NCBI GenBank assembly: GCA_002786025.1
Contig: NHNW01000015.1
Span: 620,001-684,000 of the forward strand
DNA from: Zasmidium citrigriseum
Taxonomy: Eukaryota; Ascomycota; Dothideomycetes; Mycosphaerellales; Mycosphaerellaceae
Reading direction: 5' to 3'
Length of the DNA stretch: 64,000 nucleotides
Positions 29,777 through 39,964 of this stretch are shown in pieces (position 1 is the stretch's first letter; each line of letters starts with the position of its first letter). The notes beneath the pieces were generated by a model that saw only the letters and a list, made by a program, of their open reading frames with translations, ran no database searches and had not been told where the DNA came from. The position numbers and the translations under genes were made by a program.

Positions 29777-31017
29777 ATGCTCGGCCTCACTCTGCTGAGC
29801 CTCACGGCTCTGGCGACGGCGCAGACTGTCAATGTTGTCAATGGCGATCCGGCAAGGTTTACTTATACGTATATGAAGACGCCGCTTTCGGGGCCTTGTG
29901 ATGTTTCTGAAGGGCCGGATGGATTGGTTTATGTGCAGGAGTTGTTGGCGAATAAAATCGTGAAGTATGGTCCCAGCACCAATTCGATATTCGAGGGACG
30001 GTGGTGCTGACGGAGTGTTTCCCAGATACAACCAACACACCGGCGAACTCACTGAATACGACATCCCCTTCACAACCCCCCTCCTCCCAAACCAAACCCT
30101 GCCAATCCCAGGCGCCGCCAAAGCCGCCTTCCTAACCTGCGCAATCCGCAATGGCTTCGACGGACTCATGTACTTCTCCAACGGCAACCGTAACCAGCTC
30201 GTCCAGCACGATGTCCGCACATCTAAGACCAGGGTCTTCACGCCGGATAATCTCCTGCAACCAGTCGGCAACTTGGAGCCTTTGAACGATCTAACCACTG
30301 CCCCGGATGGGGTTTATTTCTCCATGACGACGGCAAATCAGATAGCCAAATTCGACTACAAAACACATAAATTCAGCTATTTCAACGTCCCCACACCACT
30401 AGCCGTGCCTCTGGGGATGTACTACGCCAAAGACGGCGGAATCTGGTTCCTCGAATTCGTCGGCAACAAAGTCGGCCGTCTGGACCGCAAAACCGGCACC
30501 ATCCAGGAATTCCCCCTCCCCCTCGGCGTCCTCAACCCCGTCGTCGTTCGCGCTGAAACGAAAGACCCCAAGACGGGCGACTACCTCCTCTGGTTCGCGT
30601 GCGTCACGTCGGGAGGCATCGCATCTATCAACCAACGCACCAAAGCGATTAAATTCTACTCCGAGTTCCCCATCACGGCGGCTGATGAGGTTGCGCAGGA
30701 TTATCAGGATAATGTTTGGGTTTCGCATGTTACGTCGAATACTTTGGGGGTTTATAATCCGAGGAGGAATAACTTTACTGAGATCGTGAGTTGGAGCTGG
30801 AGATTGAAGAGGTTAGGATATTTGGCTAACGTTTGTGCAGGTCATGCCCGGAACTGTGGTGCCATTGCCTGTCAGTGTGCCGTTGTTTGTGGGCACGGGG
30901 ATTACGTGTAAGCAGGTGGGGAATCCTTTTACGAGGGGCATTGGGAATGCGATTTGGTTTACGCAGTTGACGGCGAATCGGTTGGTGAGGTATGATTTGG
31001 ATGGGTTGACTTATTGA
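29777..31017 (+). CDS. Secreted virginiamycin B lyase-like beta-propeller protein
   Basis: Three exons, join(29777..29969,30016..30785,30841..31017), 379 residues. A signal peptide (MLGLTLLSLTALATA, cleavage near TAQ) is followed by propeller blades with the SMP-30/virginiamycin B lyase pattern: GPCDVSEGPDGLVYVQELLA, GELTEYDIPF, DGVYFSMTTANQIAKFD, GIWFLEFVGNKVGRLD and GIGNAIWFTQLTANRLVRYD. Bacterial virginiamycin B lyase linearises streptogramin B; fungal members of this type are secreted and their substrate is unknown, so the name is only structural. Intron 1 (46 nt, branch GCTGAC, acceptor CGGAG) was chosen because it alone keeps the frame and joins ...IVKYG to FPRYNQHTG. Intron 2 (GTGAGT...TGTGCAG) is clear. 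Confidence 0.8.
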
Positions 31018-31748
31018 GCCTTGGATGGGAAGGAGGAAGAGATGGCTGAGGAGATCGGAAAGAGGTAACGTATCTGGGACAATGTTAATGAGTAGTGCTT
31101 GCGAGAAAGCCGCCAACATGCACGCTTTTCGCAATTCCTTACTGGAGGCCCTGTACTTACGATGTACCCGCCAAAGAGCGTATGCATACTCTCCACCCAG
31201 TCTATTCTTCGTGGCTGAAGCGACAGGGGTGGAAGCTGCAATGCATTTCTGCGGCGTCATGCGGCCTCTACTCCACCAATCGTTAAGTTGACATATGCAG
31301 GCTAAGGACGTCTGAGAGAGCTCGTGCAAGCTCAGTTGCTCCTTCGTGACTGCACTTCTTCTGAACTTCCTTAGCGTGCATCAGCTTGGTGGCGGCCTCC
31401 CGATACTGCACTTCCACAGGATACGAATGGTTTGCGTGTGCATGTATTCTGTTGAGTCACGATCTCGACTTTGATGGAGTTAGGCGACGTCGCCCTCAGG
31501 CAGCGGCATTTCTACGGCTAGCTGCTTAGAAAGTCGCAGTGGCGAAAGAGGCGATTCGTCGCTTCCTGCTGCCTGTCATGCACATGCATGCTACTCCATA
31601 TGACTGTGGCGTTTGCTGGCCGCTTTGTTTGAGCCTCACATTCACTACACCGGTTCCTTCGTCTTAAGAATCCACTGCTGTGCGTCCTCTCCAGGGCGTG
31701 CAACCTTTTGACATTGTGCAGATTCTTGGCCTTTGCCTGAGTGACAGG
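31018..31748. other. Intergenic region, no gene recognised
   Basis: More than 700 bases of promoter and 3' flanking sequence with only short frames. A TATA box closes the region just downstream. Confidence 0.45.
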
Positions 31749-31756
31749 TATAAAAG
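31749..31756 (+). promoter_or_regulatory. TATA box of the BCS1-like gene
   Basis: A perfect TATAAAAG, 121 bases upstream of the ATG at 31877. It is the clearest TATA element in the window and suggests a regulated promoter. Confidence 0.6.
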
Positions 31757-31876
31757 AGTAACATCTGCTCTCGTCGGCTCCAAGACTTCACTCGACTTTA
31801 AACTTTGAAGTTGCAAAGAAGATATCCTTGATCGCTGCGTGTTTCAGGCTGAAGCTTCACATCAAACCACCACAAC

Positions 31877-33799
31877 ATGGACTTCCGACGGCTGGCCAAG
31901 GCCTTGCCAGCCGCCTCAAACCTCCCACAACCCAACGGCACCGAACCTATCGCACTCAGCGACCTACCGCCTAACCTCCTCGAGGCCCTAATTCCCGGAT
32001 ATGGTATCATCTCACGATACATCAATGCAGTCCTCGGCATCGACATATCACTCTTCGTCTCCATCGGCCTGATAAGCCTCGCCCTTATCAAAGCTGGCCA
32101 GTTCCTCGCTCAGCGTGGCGAAGAAGCCTTCCGTGCACTCTTCATGTCATCAGTATTCATCGACGAGCACGATGACCTGTTCGATATGGTCATGGGCTGG
32201 CTGGCAGAGAACCAGGGCTCGGCTTCAAGACGCTCGGTCCGCGCGAAGACGCAATATGGCTCTAAAGCAGACGGGGCTCTTGATGAATCCAGCGAGGCGC
32301 TCGACGAGAACGGCATGTTCGACTACAACAAGTGGAGCGCGAGGACGCCTCCTCGATTCGAGCCGTATTACGGCCGGCATATGCTGTGGCACAAAGGCCG
32401 CTTCTTCCTCTTCCGGCGCTCGCAGAGACCTGCGGTGGGCCAGAGACTGCAGGTGCAGTTTGGCAGCCAACAAGATGATGATGTGATCCAGCTTGATTGC
32501 ATTGGGCGCGATACTGCGCCGATTCGAGACTTGCTGAGGACCATCAAGATCTGGTCGTTGAACAGATTGCGGAATACCACAACGATTCGCCACCCGACTC
32601 CAAAGGATAGAGCCCGCTGGGGAGGTGCGTGGAGCAAGACGTCGTCGAGGCCTTCGCGTCCGATGGAGACTGTGATCCTTGATGCTGAGCAGAAGTCCGG
32701 CATCATCAAGGATATGAACGAGTATCTTCATCCTTCGTCGCCCAAGTGGTATGCAACGAGAGGCATTCCGTATCGACGTGGGTATCTCTTCCATGGTCCA
32801 CCAGGTACTGGAAAGACGAGTTTGAGCTTCGCTCTTGCTGGTATCTTTGGATTGGAGATCTTCGCTATCAGTCTCCAGGAGCCGACTTTGACTGAGGGTG
32901 ATTTGATGCAGCTGTTCAACGGTCTGCCGAGACGCTGTATTGTCTTGTTGGAGGATGTCGATGCTGCTGGGTTGATTAGAGATGCGCAGAGTGGCAAGAC
33001 TGATAAGGTGAAGAAGACTAAGGACAAGAAGGAAGAGAGCAAGGACGAGAAGAAAGACGACAAGAAGGAAGTTGCCAGCAAGGATTCGAAGGAGAAGCCG
33101 AAGAAAGATGAGGAGTATACGCTGAAGGACCTAGCCAGAGAGCTCAAGTCCATCACCGCACCAGCTGGCGCCCAGGACTCCAAGCCGAAGAGACGAATGG
33201 GCAACATGACCCAGAACGACCAATCCAATTCTGGCATTTCGCTTTCTGGTCTCCTCAATGCGATCGATGGCGTCGCAACTCACGAAGGTCGCGTGCTCAT
33301 CATGACCACGAACCATCCTGAGAAGCTCGACGCTGCATTAGTCCGTCCAGGGCGAGTTGATCGTCGTGTCGAGTTCAAGCTGGCGATGAAGGAACAAATC
33401 AGCGAGCTTTTCGTCAGGATGTATGCGGCTTCAGACCAGATCCCAGACACGATCGAGCCGAACCTGACCGAAACTCTGACGAACGGGCGCGTGAAAGCCA
33501 AAGCCCATGCCAACGGACATGCGAATGGTAAGGCGGTAAACGGCAATTTGACGCCTCACTCAGAGAATAAGTTGGCCTCTTTGACCGCGAACGACCTCGA
33601 GGAACTTGCAATCGAATTCGCAGGCCACATTCCGGACGACACGTTCACGCCGGCGGAGATCCAGAACCACCTGATGAGGTACAAGAAGGAACCTCGCACA
33701 GCCGTAGAGCTGGCCGAGAAGTGGGTCAAGGATCTGTTGGCTGAGAAGGAGAAGCAGGAGAAGGAGAAGGAAGAGGCGGACGAGGAAGATGAGGAGTGA
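31877..33799 (+). CDS. BCS1-like mitochondrial AAA ATPase
   Basis: Single-exon, 640 residues. The order is as in BCS1: a membrane helix at about 55-75 (ISLFVSIGLISLALIKAG), the BCS1-specific N domain, then an AAA module with Walker A GPPGTGKTS (307-315), Walker B RCIVLLEDVDAAG (353-365) and arginine-finger region ALVRPGRVDRRVEF. Yeast BCS1 inserts the Rieske protein into complex III in the inner mitochondrial membrane. Filamentous fungi carry several divergent BCS1-like paralogues of unknown substrate, and this one fits that class. It has a long Lys/Glu insert (KVKKTKDKKEESKDEKK and further) between Walker B and the second region of homology, a low-complexity insert HANGHANGKAVNG, and an acidic C-terminus. 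Confidence 0.88.
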   Translation: MDFRRLAKALPAASNLPQPNGTEPIALSDLPPNLLEALIPGYGIISRYINAVLGIDISLFVSIGLISLALIKAGQFLAQRGEEAFRALFMSSVFIDEHDDLFDMVMGWLAENQGSASRRSVRAKTQYGSKADGALDESSEALDENGMFDYNKWSARTPPRFEPYYGRHMLWHKGRFFLFRRSQRPAVGQRLQVQFGSQQDDDVIQLDCIGRDTAPIRDLLRTIKIWSLNRLRNTTTIRHPTPKDRARWGGAWSKTSSRPSRPMETVILDAEQKSGIIKDMNEYLHPSSPKWYATRGIPYRRGYLFHGPPGTGKTSLSFALAGIFGLEIFAISLQEPTLTEGDLMQLFNGLPRRCIVLLEDVDAAGLIRDAQSGKTDKVKKTKDKKEESKDEKKDDKKEVASKDSKEKPKKDEEYTLKDLARELKSITAPAGAQDSKPKRRMGNMTQNDQSNSGISLSGLLNAIDGVATHEGRVLIMTTNHPEKLDAALVRPGRVDRRVEFKLAMKEQISELFVRMYAASDQIPDTIEPNLTETLTNGRVKAKAHANGHANGKAVNGNLTPHSENKLASLTANDLEELAIEFAGHIPDDTFTPAEIQNHLMRYKKEPRTAVELAEKWVKDLLAEKEKQEKEKEEADEEDEE

Positions 33800-34676
33800 G
33801 AAGGAGGAGTTCCCAAGCCAAAGGAGCGAAGGATTATCGTATAGAAGATAGACCTGCTACTGGATCGGGTAAGTATCAGAATGACAATATTTCGCACTTC
33901 TTGATGAGATGGGTAGGAGGTTCTTACAGTCTGGCTTTCAATAATGGATGGAAGAGGAACATCGCGGATACTTCTTCTCTTGGAGTGTCGCTGTACAGAC
34001 GGCTCCAAGACATCCGGTGGAAGTTATACATTCATCGTACGATGTAAGGACTGACAAGTCTCTACTTGAAAGCAAGAACAGGGTGTACGAGGAGACAATA
34101 AGTATTACATTGCCAGGACGGTCCTTGTCAAATAGCCCTCCCTGTGTAGTCAGCAAGCACGGCCCCCAAGCGGCAATTCAGAATTGAGTCTCTCTAGCGC
34201 CAACCCAATCCCAACCACCGGTGTTCGACAAGGTGCTGGTCGCGCCAGGCGTACCATGCCCAGAAGCATCAAATCAGCTCTCACCGACTAGCCCGGCGTC
34301 CAAACCCTGCAAGACACGGAAATCATTGCTTCCGCCAGCAAGTTTCGAGCAGGAGGTGACGGACGGAAGGCGAGCAACCGAGAGCTCGTGCTGTTACACC
34401 AACAATGGCACTGCGGCGAATCGATTGGCTGACGTCGTAGACTTTTCGTTGCCCGTACGCTGATCGCTTCGCAGTTTTTCGTTGGCATGCTTGCTTGCTG
34501 TTCTCCTCGGTTCGAACTTCGCGTTGCTGGCGAAGAGTGATAGAACTAGCGACCTTCGTTTGGCAAGGGTGTTGGTTGCTCCTTCTCCGCTAGTCGCTGA
34601 CACCTGCCCTGTGTTGAAGGATCGTTACTGCCATTTGATCCTTGCCCTTACCCTTGGCTTGGACCCCATTCGATGC
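33800..34676. other. Intergenic region, no gene recognised
   Basis: About 880 bases: 3' flank of the BCS1-like gene and the promoter region of the P450 gene. Frames up to 80 codons lack motifs. No repeats were seen. Confidence 0.45.
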
Positions 34677-34682
34677 TATAAG
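34677..34682 (+). promoter_or_regulatory. TATA-like element of the P450 gene
   Basis: TATAAG, 72 bases before the ATG at 34754, followed by a pyrimidine-rich leader (CTTCTTCGCTTCCTTTC). Confidence 0.45.
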
Positions 34683-34753
34683 CACTACACTTCATTACTT
34701 CTCTCCCGAACCACCTACTTCTTCGCTTCCTTTCACTTACTCGACCCAGCGCC

Positions 34754-36352
34754 ATGGCACTCCTCAGCCTTGCCGACGGCTCGTCTTCACTGACGCTGCC
34801 CGTTGCATTCGGCTCACTTCTCATCATCTCGAGTGTGCTCTACTACCTCTTCCACAAACCGCCGTTCCCGAAAAATGCCCCCAAGCCGACGGACGATTAC
34901 TGGCCACTGCTGGGATCCATGACATTCTTCTTCAAACGATGGGATTTCTACGTCAGATCTGTCGCCAAGTCAGCTACTGGAAACTTCTCCTTCTATGCGG
35001 GACAATGGCCAGTCATCGCACTCTCCGGTGAGAAGGAACGCAAGATTTTCTTCGAGCACAAAGGTCTCGCGTTTGCGGAGGGTTACGCGGCGTTGTTGGG
35101 TGGCAGTCCAGAGGTCAAGCCTGAAAACAATGTCTTTGCGGACTCGCACGGTGGCGATAGTGCTTTCAGCAAGTACTTCACTGGAAGACTGATCGCGCTA
35201 TTGAAGGGGCCGATGTTGAAGAAAGGGTTGCCTCAGTTGCTGCTGGATGCCCGTGCCAGCATGGAGAGACTCAAGGCGAACCCGACTGGTATCACGGACC
35301 CTTTTGACAGCATCTATCGGATGGTGTTCCAGTTCACCATGCGGACTGTTGCTGCGAGCGAGATTGCCAATGACCCAGTGCAGCTGGCGAAGTGTCTCGA
35401 ACTTTACGAAGCTATCGAAGGAGCGACATCGAGCTGGACCATCGCTTACCCTTGGATGCCACTGCCCTCGAAGCTTAAACGATACTACGGTGGTGCCCAG
35501 TTGTACATGATCTTCAAGAAAGTCATCGACGAGCGCAAGAACACTGGACGAAGAGAGGACGATGCGCTTCAATTCCTTCTCGACCAAGGCGATAGCATCA
35601 CCGACATCATGACCTTCGTCCTGGGGTCTCTCTTCGCCGGTCAACTCAACTCCGGAATCAACGCAGCCTGGATCCTCTGCTACCTCGCCAACAAGCCCTA
35701 CTGGATGGACCGCGTACGCGGCGAAGTCAAATCTGTCGCCGACAAATACGTTCCTGATGAGTCCATCCCCCTCAAAGAGAAGCTCATGCGCGTGCCCATC
35801 GAAGCCTGGGAAGGCGAATTCCCCATCATCGACATCTGCCTCAAAGACTCCATCCGTCTCCAAACTCTGGGCACCGCCTTCCGCAAAAACATGTCCGGTC
35901 AAGACATCCAACTAGCCTCAGGAGAAATCATCCCCAACGGCGCATACGTCACCCTCGCGGCCGGCGAAATGCACCTCAACCCCCAGATATACGAGAACCC
36001 GACCGAGTGGGACCCTTCCCGATATCTGCCCGAGCGGCAGGAAGACAAGAAGCAGACGTACGCGTGGATGGGATGGGGTTCGTATCTTCGTAAAACACTT
36101 CGAATGACATCGTACGATTTACTAATTCGTTTCACAGGAGTTGCTCGACACCCTTGTCTCGGCATGCGGTTCGCCAAGTTGGAGAACAATATCATTGTTG
36201 CTTTCTTCATGGCGTATTTCGATGAAGTGCGGTTGTGCGATGAGGTGGGGAATCCGGTGGAGAAGGTGCCGAAGGTGAATTTCAATAACCATACGGCGCA
36301 TAAGCCGGATGAGAAGATTTATTTGAAGTATCGGGCGAGTGAGAAGTCGTGA
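34754..36352 (+). CDS. Cytochrome P450 monooxygenase
   Basis: Two exons, join(34754..36077,36138..36352), 512 residues. The intron is 60 nt, so the unspliced frame also stays open; splicing is supported by the acceptor TTTCACAG and by the heme loop it restores. An N-terminal anchor (LPVAFGSLLIISSVLYYLF) is followed by a proline hinge (KPPFPKNAPKP), indicating an ER-bound class II enzyme. The I-helix region is FVLGSLFAGQLNSGINAAW, the K-helix CLKDSIRLQ, the PERF-like region WDPSRYLPER, and the heme loop GGVARHPCLGMRFAKLE with the Cys ligand. The K-helix has Asp where the usual ExxR has Glu. The substrate is unknown. Neighbouring genes do not suggest a biosynthetic cluster. Confidence 0.9.
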   Translation: MALLSLADGSSSLTLPVAFGSLLIISSVLYYLFHKPPFPKNAPKPTDDYWPLLGSMTFFFKRWDFYVRSVAKSATGNFSFYAGQWPVIALSGEKERKIFFEHKGLAFAEGYAALLGGSPEVKPENNVFADSHGGDSAFSKYFTGRLIALLKGPMLKKGLPQLLLDARASMERLKANPTGITDPFDSIYRMVFQFTMRTVAASEIANDPVQLAKCLELYEAIEGATSSWTIAYPWMPLPSKLKRYYGGAQLYMIFKKVIDERKNTGRREDDALQFLLDQGDSITDIMTFVLGSLFAGQLNSGINAAWILCYLANKPYWMDRVRGEVKSVADKYVPDESIPLKEKLMRVPIEAWEGEFPIIDICLKDSIRLQTLGTAFRKNMSGQDIQLASGEIIPNGAYVTLAAGEMHLNPQIYENPTEWDPSRYLPERQEDKKQTYAWMGWGSYLRKTLRMTSYDLLIRFTGVARHPCLGMRFAKLENNIIVAFFMAYFDEVRLCDEVGNPVEKVPKVNFNNHTAHKPDEKIYLKYRASEKS

Positions 36353-36377
36353 GGTGAATATACAAGGAGGTAGTGTT

Positions 36378-37056
36378 TTATTGCTGCGGCTGGCGAATCA
36401 TGAACAAATTTCGATACCACGTCGCCTTGACCCTTTCGTTGTCGATGAAGGTGTCTGTCCGGGCGGCCTCTTTGAAACCGAACTTCTCGTAGAGAGGGAC
36501 GGCGTCGGGTGATGCTTCGAGGTAGGCTTCGACTTTCTGGTTGTCTGCTTTCTGTGTTCCCCAGCGAAGCATCAACGATCCGGCTCCTTTGCCTTGATAT
36601 GCTGGATCAGTTGCGACGATTTCAAGATCTACACGAGATCAATCAGCCTCATCACATACAACAAAGCAGGAAGAAGGGAATTTTACACCAAAACCCCCTC
36701 CTCCCCATCAACTCCCCCTTCCTCCTCGCCCAAGTCCCAAAAGTCTCATTACACAACTCCACATCCGCGCCTTCAGGCCACTCCGGCAGATTCAGATCGA
36801 CCTCCTTCCCCGGCTGCGGCTCGACCCATTTACAGAAACCCACCACTTCGCCAGACTCCTCGTCTTTGGCTGTCAACCAATGTGCCCCGGCTTCGTTGAT
36901 TTCGTCTCGGAGCATTTTCTCCCACCAGGCGCGCACGGCGGGTGTGCGGGGCCAGCAGCCGTGGGAGTGGGCGTTTTGGAAGGAGGCGAAGTAGATGGTG
37001 ACGCAGCGGGGGATTTCGGAGGGTTGGAGGGGGTGGAGGGTGAATTGTGAGGGCAT
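36378..37056 (-). CDS. GNAT-family N-acetyltransferase
   Basis: Two exons, complement(join(36378..36628,36687..37056)), 206 residues. The GNAT fold is clear: the N-terminal strand FTLHPLQPSEIPRCVTIYFA, then VVGFCKWVEP, then YLEIVATDPAYQGKGAGSLMLRWG, whose Q-x-G-x-G-A loop binds the acetyl-CoA pyrophosphate, and finally LEASPDAVPLYEKFGFKE. The donor GTAAAA and acceptor GTGTAG give a 58-nt intron that rebuilds the Y-L-E-I-V-A-T strand; without it the frame stops. The substrate is unknown; the small-molecule and antibiotic acetyltransferase branch is most similar in style. It converges on the P450 gene, with a 25-base gap between stops. Confidence 0.88.
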
Positions 37057-37780
37057 ATTGGGTCGATTCTGGGGGCTCTTGGGTGTTGTCGAGGGTTCCT
37101 TGTGAAGATGAATGGTACCTGGTAGGGGTTTGTTCTGTGGTAAGTCCAGTCGAGACGCCTCGGGTTCGGTAAGAAAGCGACGGAGGCCTGGAAGTTATGC
37201 TTGAACTTGCAATGACCTTTCCTCTTGGCTGTCAAGGTCCAGCTGCAATATTTATGTGGGTAGACTATGGATCTGATAGAATGGTGACTGGGATGGCGGT
37301 GGCTAGAAATGGAAGGAGCGAAGGGAAAGATTGGGAAAGAGCGGATGACTAACCACGGAGCTGAAAGCATTGGGTGTGATAGAGTAATTTGGTCCGAGAC
37401 CAAGCCAGCAGTACCCTTTTGTCTCGTAGTCGAGAGTAAAGCAAGTCCTGTCTACTTCTTGACATGGATAGAGTGGTAAGTCGAATGGAGCTACTCACTC
37501 TGCAGAGGCACAACGCGCTGGGATATCAACAATGGTCGCGAGGCGTTTTACAGTAGACGGGACATGGGTGCTCTCACCTGGACTGCCGTTCTGGCAGAGA
37601 TGATAGCCTCTCTTACCACCAGGACGTCAAGTGGCAACACGGCTGACTGTAGCAATGTGTCCACTATCAATCCATCTTAACCACAGCTCGAAAGAGTCAG
37701 TTCAAGAGACCGACACTCACGTACTCACGTGCTCTCGGCCGATTCCGAAGATTGGCCCAGAAAGTATCCGGTCCAGTCGA
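37057..37780. other. Intergenic region, no gene recognised
   Basis: Over 700 bases covering the promoter of the acetyltransferase gene and the 3' flank of the next minus-strand gene. No motif-bearing frame, RNA or repeat was found. Confidence 0.45.
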
Positions 37781-38569
37781 TCACCTCCGCTGCCCTTTCT
37801 GCGGGCAGTTCTTGCTCATATGCCCCTTCTCGCTGCAGCGATGGCATACCATGTTGTCGAGATACGAATTCTCCTTCTTGTTTCCACCGGATGGTCGGCC
37901 GCCGCCAGAGGATATTGACGTCACCTTGTTAAGATTGACATCCTTCTTCCGTCGCAATTCGGCCAAGCGCTGTGATTCTGCGTTGTCGGCTTCCTTTTTC
38001 GCTTTGCGTTCTGCGCGAGCGCGCTCCGTGGCGTCTTTGCGGCCCTGTGCGATCAGGGCCTGTACACCTGTTGGATCGTCGGAGACTTCGCCATCTTCTT
38101 CGCTGTTCTCCTCATCCTCGGACAGATCCTCGTCCTGTTTCTTAGGTTCTACCTTCTTGAAATTGCCGAATGTCTTTCTTCCAGCCACCTGAGGTTTCGC
38201 CTTCTCTTCGCCATCTTCAGTGGCTTGCAGCTCGTCATCCTGACCAGCATTGTCCAGAGTAGAGTAGCCCGCGGAGACGATGCGCAATGGCGACTCGGTG
38301 TGTTGGACCTGAGGTGCTTTGAAGCTTAGGTACCACTTGGTCTCGCCCTTGCTTGCGGCTTCGTTCTCCACAGCTCCCGCGGAATTCGCGTTGTCAGCAG
38401 GCGTCGCGGGTGACCGTATGCTGGATCCGTTGGAAAGGCGTTGTTTCTTGGCGGGCGGTTCGGCGGGTGTGCTGGGTGTTTTGGGACTGGATGCGGCAGC
38501 GCGTTGCATGAAGGCCATGCCAGCCAGGCGGCTCGACATGACCTTGCCTTGTCCTCTCGGGGTCGCCAT
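37781..38569 (-). CDS. MPP6: MPP6-like nuclear exosome cofactor with C-terminal zinc knuckle
   Basis: Single-exon, 262 residues from the ATG at 38569. Three short blocks match the MPP6/MPHOSPH6 family in the correct order: MSSRLAGMAFMQR near the N-terminus, KWYLSF in the middle, and GRKTFGNFKK at about 142-151. MPP6 is a small, largely disordered RNA-binding protein that docks onto the RRP40 region of the nuclear exosome and helps recruit MTR4. The remainder is charged (DLSEDEENSEEDGEVSDD, then RAERKAKKEAD). The C-terminus carries a CCHC zinc knuckle, CHRCSEKGHMSKNC, which yeast and human MPP6 lack as far as I recall. The family assignment rests on short motifs and is an inference. Confidence 0.7.
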   Translation of the reverse strand: MATPRGQGKVMSSRLAGMAFMQRAAASSPKTPSTPAEPPAKKQRLSNGSSIRSPATPADNANSAGAVENEAASKGETKWYLSFKAPQVQHTESPLRIVSAGYSTLDNAGQDDELQATEDGEEKAKPQVAGRKTFGNFKKVEPKKQDEDLSEDEENSEEDGEVSDDPTGVQALIAQGRKDATERARAERKAKKEADNAESQRLAELRRKKDVNLNKVTSISSGGGRPSGGNKKENSYLDNMVCHRCSEKGHMSKNCPQKGQRR

Positions 38570-39034
38570 GATGGTTGCGATATTCTGATGATATTTTGTG
38601 AGGTTTGGCGGTCCCGGTGCTGTCGTTGCGCTGTGAAGCGCAGTTGTTGTGCGTTCAAAGAGAAAGTTGAAAGGCAAGGATATGAGCTCGGCAGTCGGCA
38701 GATCGGCTGCGGGAGTGTCCGTAGTGCCAAAACTCTGTGTTCATGACCGAAATTCATGGGCAACCTGGAACACTTCGCCTCTCCTTCGCAACAACCAAGA
38801 TCATCATGCGCTTAAGACGAGATCACCGACACAAAGATGCCAATGCTCACCAACAACCGCACGGCTGTTGACAGCTTGGACACGCCATCTTGCTCTCCTT
38901 CCAACCAACCAACAGGGCAGCTGCAATTGACGCTCTCGTTTGAAGCGCCTACTTGACGGCACAGCATTTCATCGTTGTCGTTCCATCTCTGCTCTTCTCT
39001 GTACTGACCTCCAGCTCCATCGACAGACGCCATC
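38570..39034. promoter_or_regulatory. Divergent promoter of the MPP6-like gene and the 39.0 kb gene
   Basis: A 465-base region between divergent ATGs. No TATA box or repeated operator is evident. Confidence 0.5.
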
Positions 39035-39964
39035 ATGACAGGCCGAGCTGATAATAATCCGCCGCCGCGCCAAGTGTCACCAGTCGACTCCTCTCTCGAT
39101 GACCATCCCGTACCCAGGATTCGGGATTTACCAACATACTCCGCTGGACCAGGTGCTGTCCAAGATGCACATTCGGGATTCTCCACCGTTCAAGAACTCA
39201 CCGAGGCACATCAAGCCGCTCGCGATAGTATCTACAGCCTGATCCGCGCGGTCGACAAGCATCAAGCCTCCACATGTGAGCCCGAGACGCCGGATGAAAC
39301 TCCTCTCACCGAAGAAGAACAGCTTGCTCTCGAGGACGCCATTCGAGATCGAACCTGGGGATTCTATGTCTTTGTGACTGAGTACGGATCCGAAAGTCAA
39401 TCACTTCTCCCAGCAGCTGTGGAGAAGCTGGTTCAGTGTACACACTTCAGCCTTCGACGTCGTGCGGCAAAGAGAACTAGTCCATCTGTCGCAGACGAAG
39501 CTTGGAAACGGTTTCGGCTGGACATTGTTGAAGACCCAGGATCACTGTCAGGTGCATCGCTGGACCGAGTCCGTGCTACCTTCATAGCTCTGCTACGAGC
39601 ACGACGCCCGGATTTTGGCGATAAAAACATTCCACTACCGATGGGACCCAGGACCACCGTGTGCTTGGTCTTGGATGCCGAAGCTATCCGAACGATCGCA
39701 AGCTTTGATGTGCCAAGTGATTATTCGGAGGATTTGGAAGACGTGTATTACAACTTGGATCGCAAAGTCCTCAAAGTTGTGGACGGAGAGTGGGAGCGAC
39801 CAGAGACATCTGACAGCGCATACAGAGGGTGGCTGCCCAAGTCTCCGGTCGATTTGCCAACTTTCTTTTCCGAAGTTGGATTCACAGGCAGCTGTGGACT
39901 GGAAGACATGTTCGAAAGCGAGACAAGTTTCCCCAACAACTTATTCGATAGGCAGTGTGCGTAA
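39035..39964 (+). CDS. Unknown fungal protein
   Basis: A single open frame of 309 residues. I do not recognise a family. The N-terminal ~80 residues are disordered and Pro-rich. The middle holds amphipathic helices (VQELTEAHQAARDSIYSLIRA, then TEEEQLALEDAIRDRTWGFYVFVTEYG). The C-terminal half has mixed strands with VCLVLDAEAIRTIASFDVP and YRGWLPKSPVDLPTFFSEVG. The TAA at 39962 directly follows a GT (GTAAAT) and an acceptor-like CTCTAG lies at 39994, but a 34-nt intron would be unusually short, so the unspliced form is preferred. The protein could extend by about 40 residues if that intron is real. It shares a divergent promoter with the MPP6-like gene. Confidence 0.65.
   Translation: MTGRADNNPPPRQVSPVDSSLDDHPVPRIRDLPTYSAGPGAVQDAHSGFSTVQELTEAHQAARDSIYSLIRAVDKHQASTCEPETPDETPLTEEEQLALEDAIRDRTWGFYVFVTEYGSESQSLLPAAVEKLVQCTHFSLRRRAAKRTSPSVADEAWKRFRLDIVEDPGSLSGASLDRVRATFIALLRARRPDFGDKNIPLPMGPRTTVCLVLDAEAIRTIASFDVPSDYSEDLEDVYYNLDRKVLKVVDGEWERPETSDSAYRGWLPKSPVDLPTFFSEVGFTGSCGLEDMFESETSFPNNLFDRQCA

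Noticed and set aside
34754..37056. P450 and GNAT acetyltransferase as a mini biosynthetic cluster
   Set aside because: No core synthase, transporter or regulator is adjacent, and convergent neighbours of unrelated type are common.
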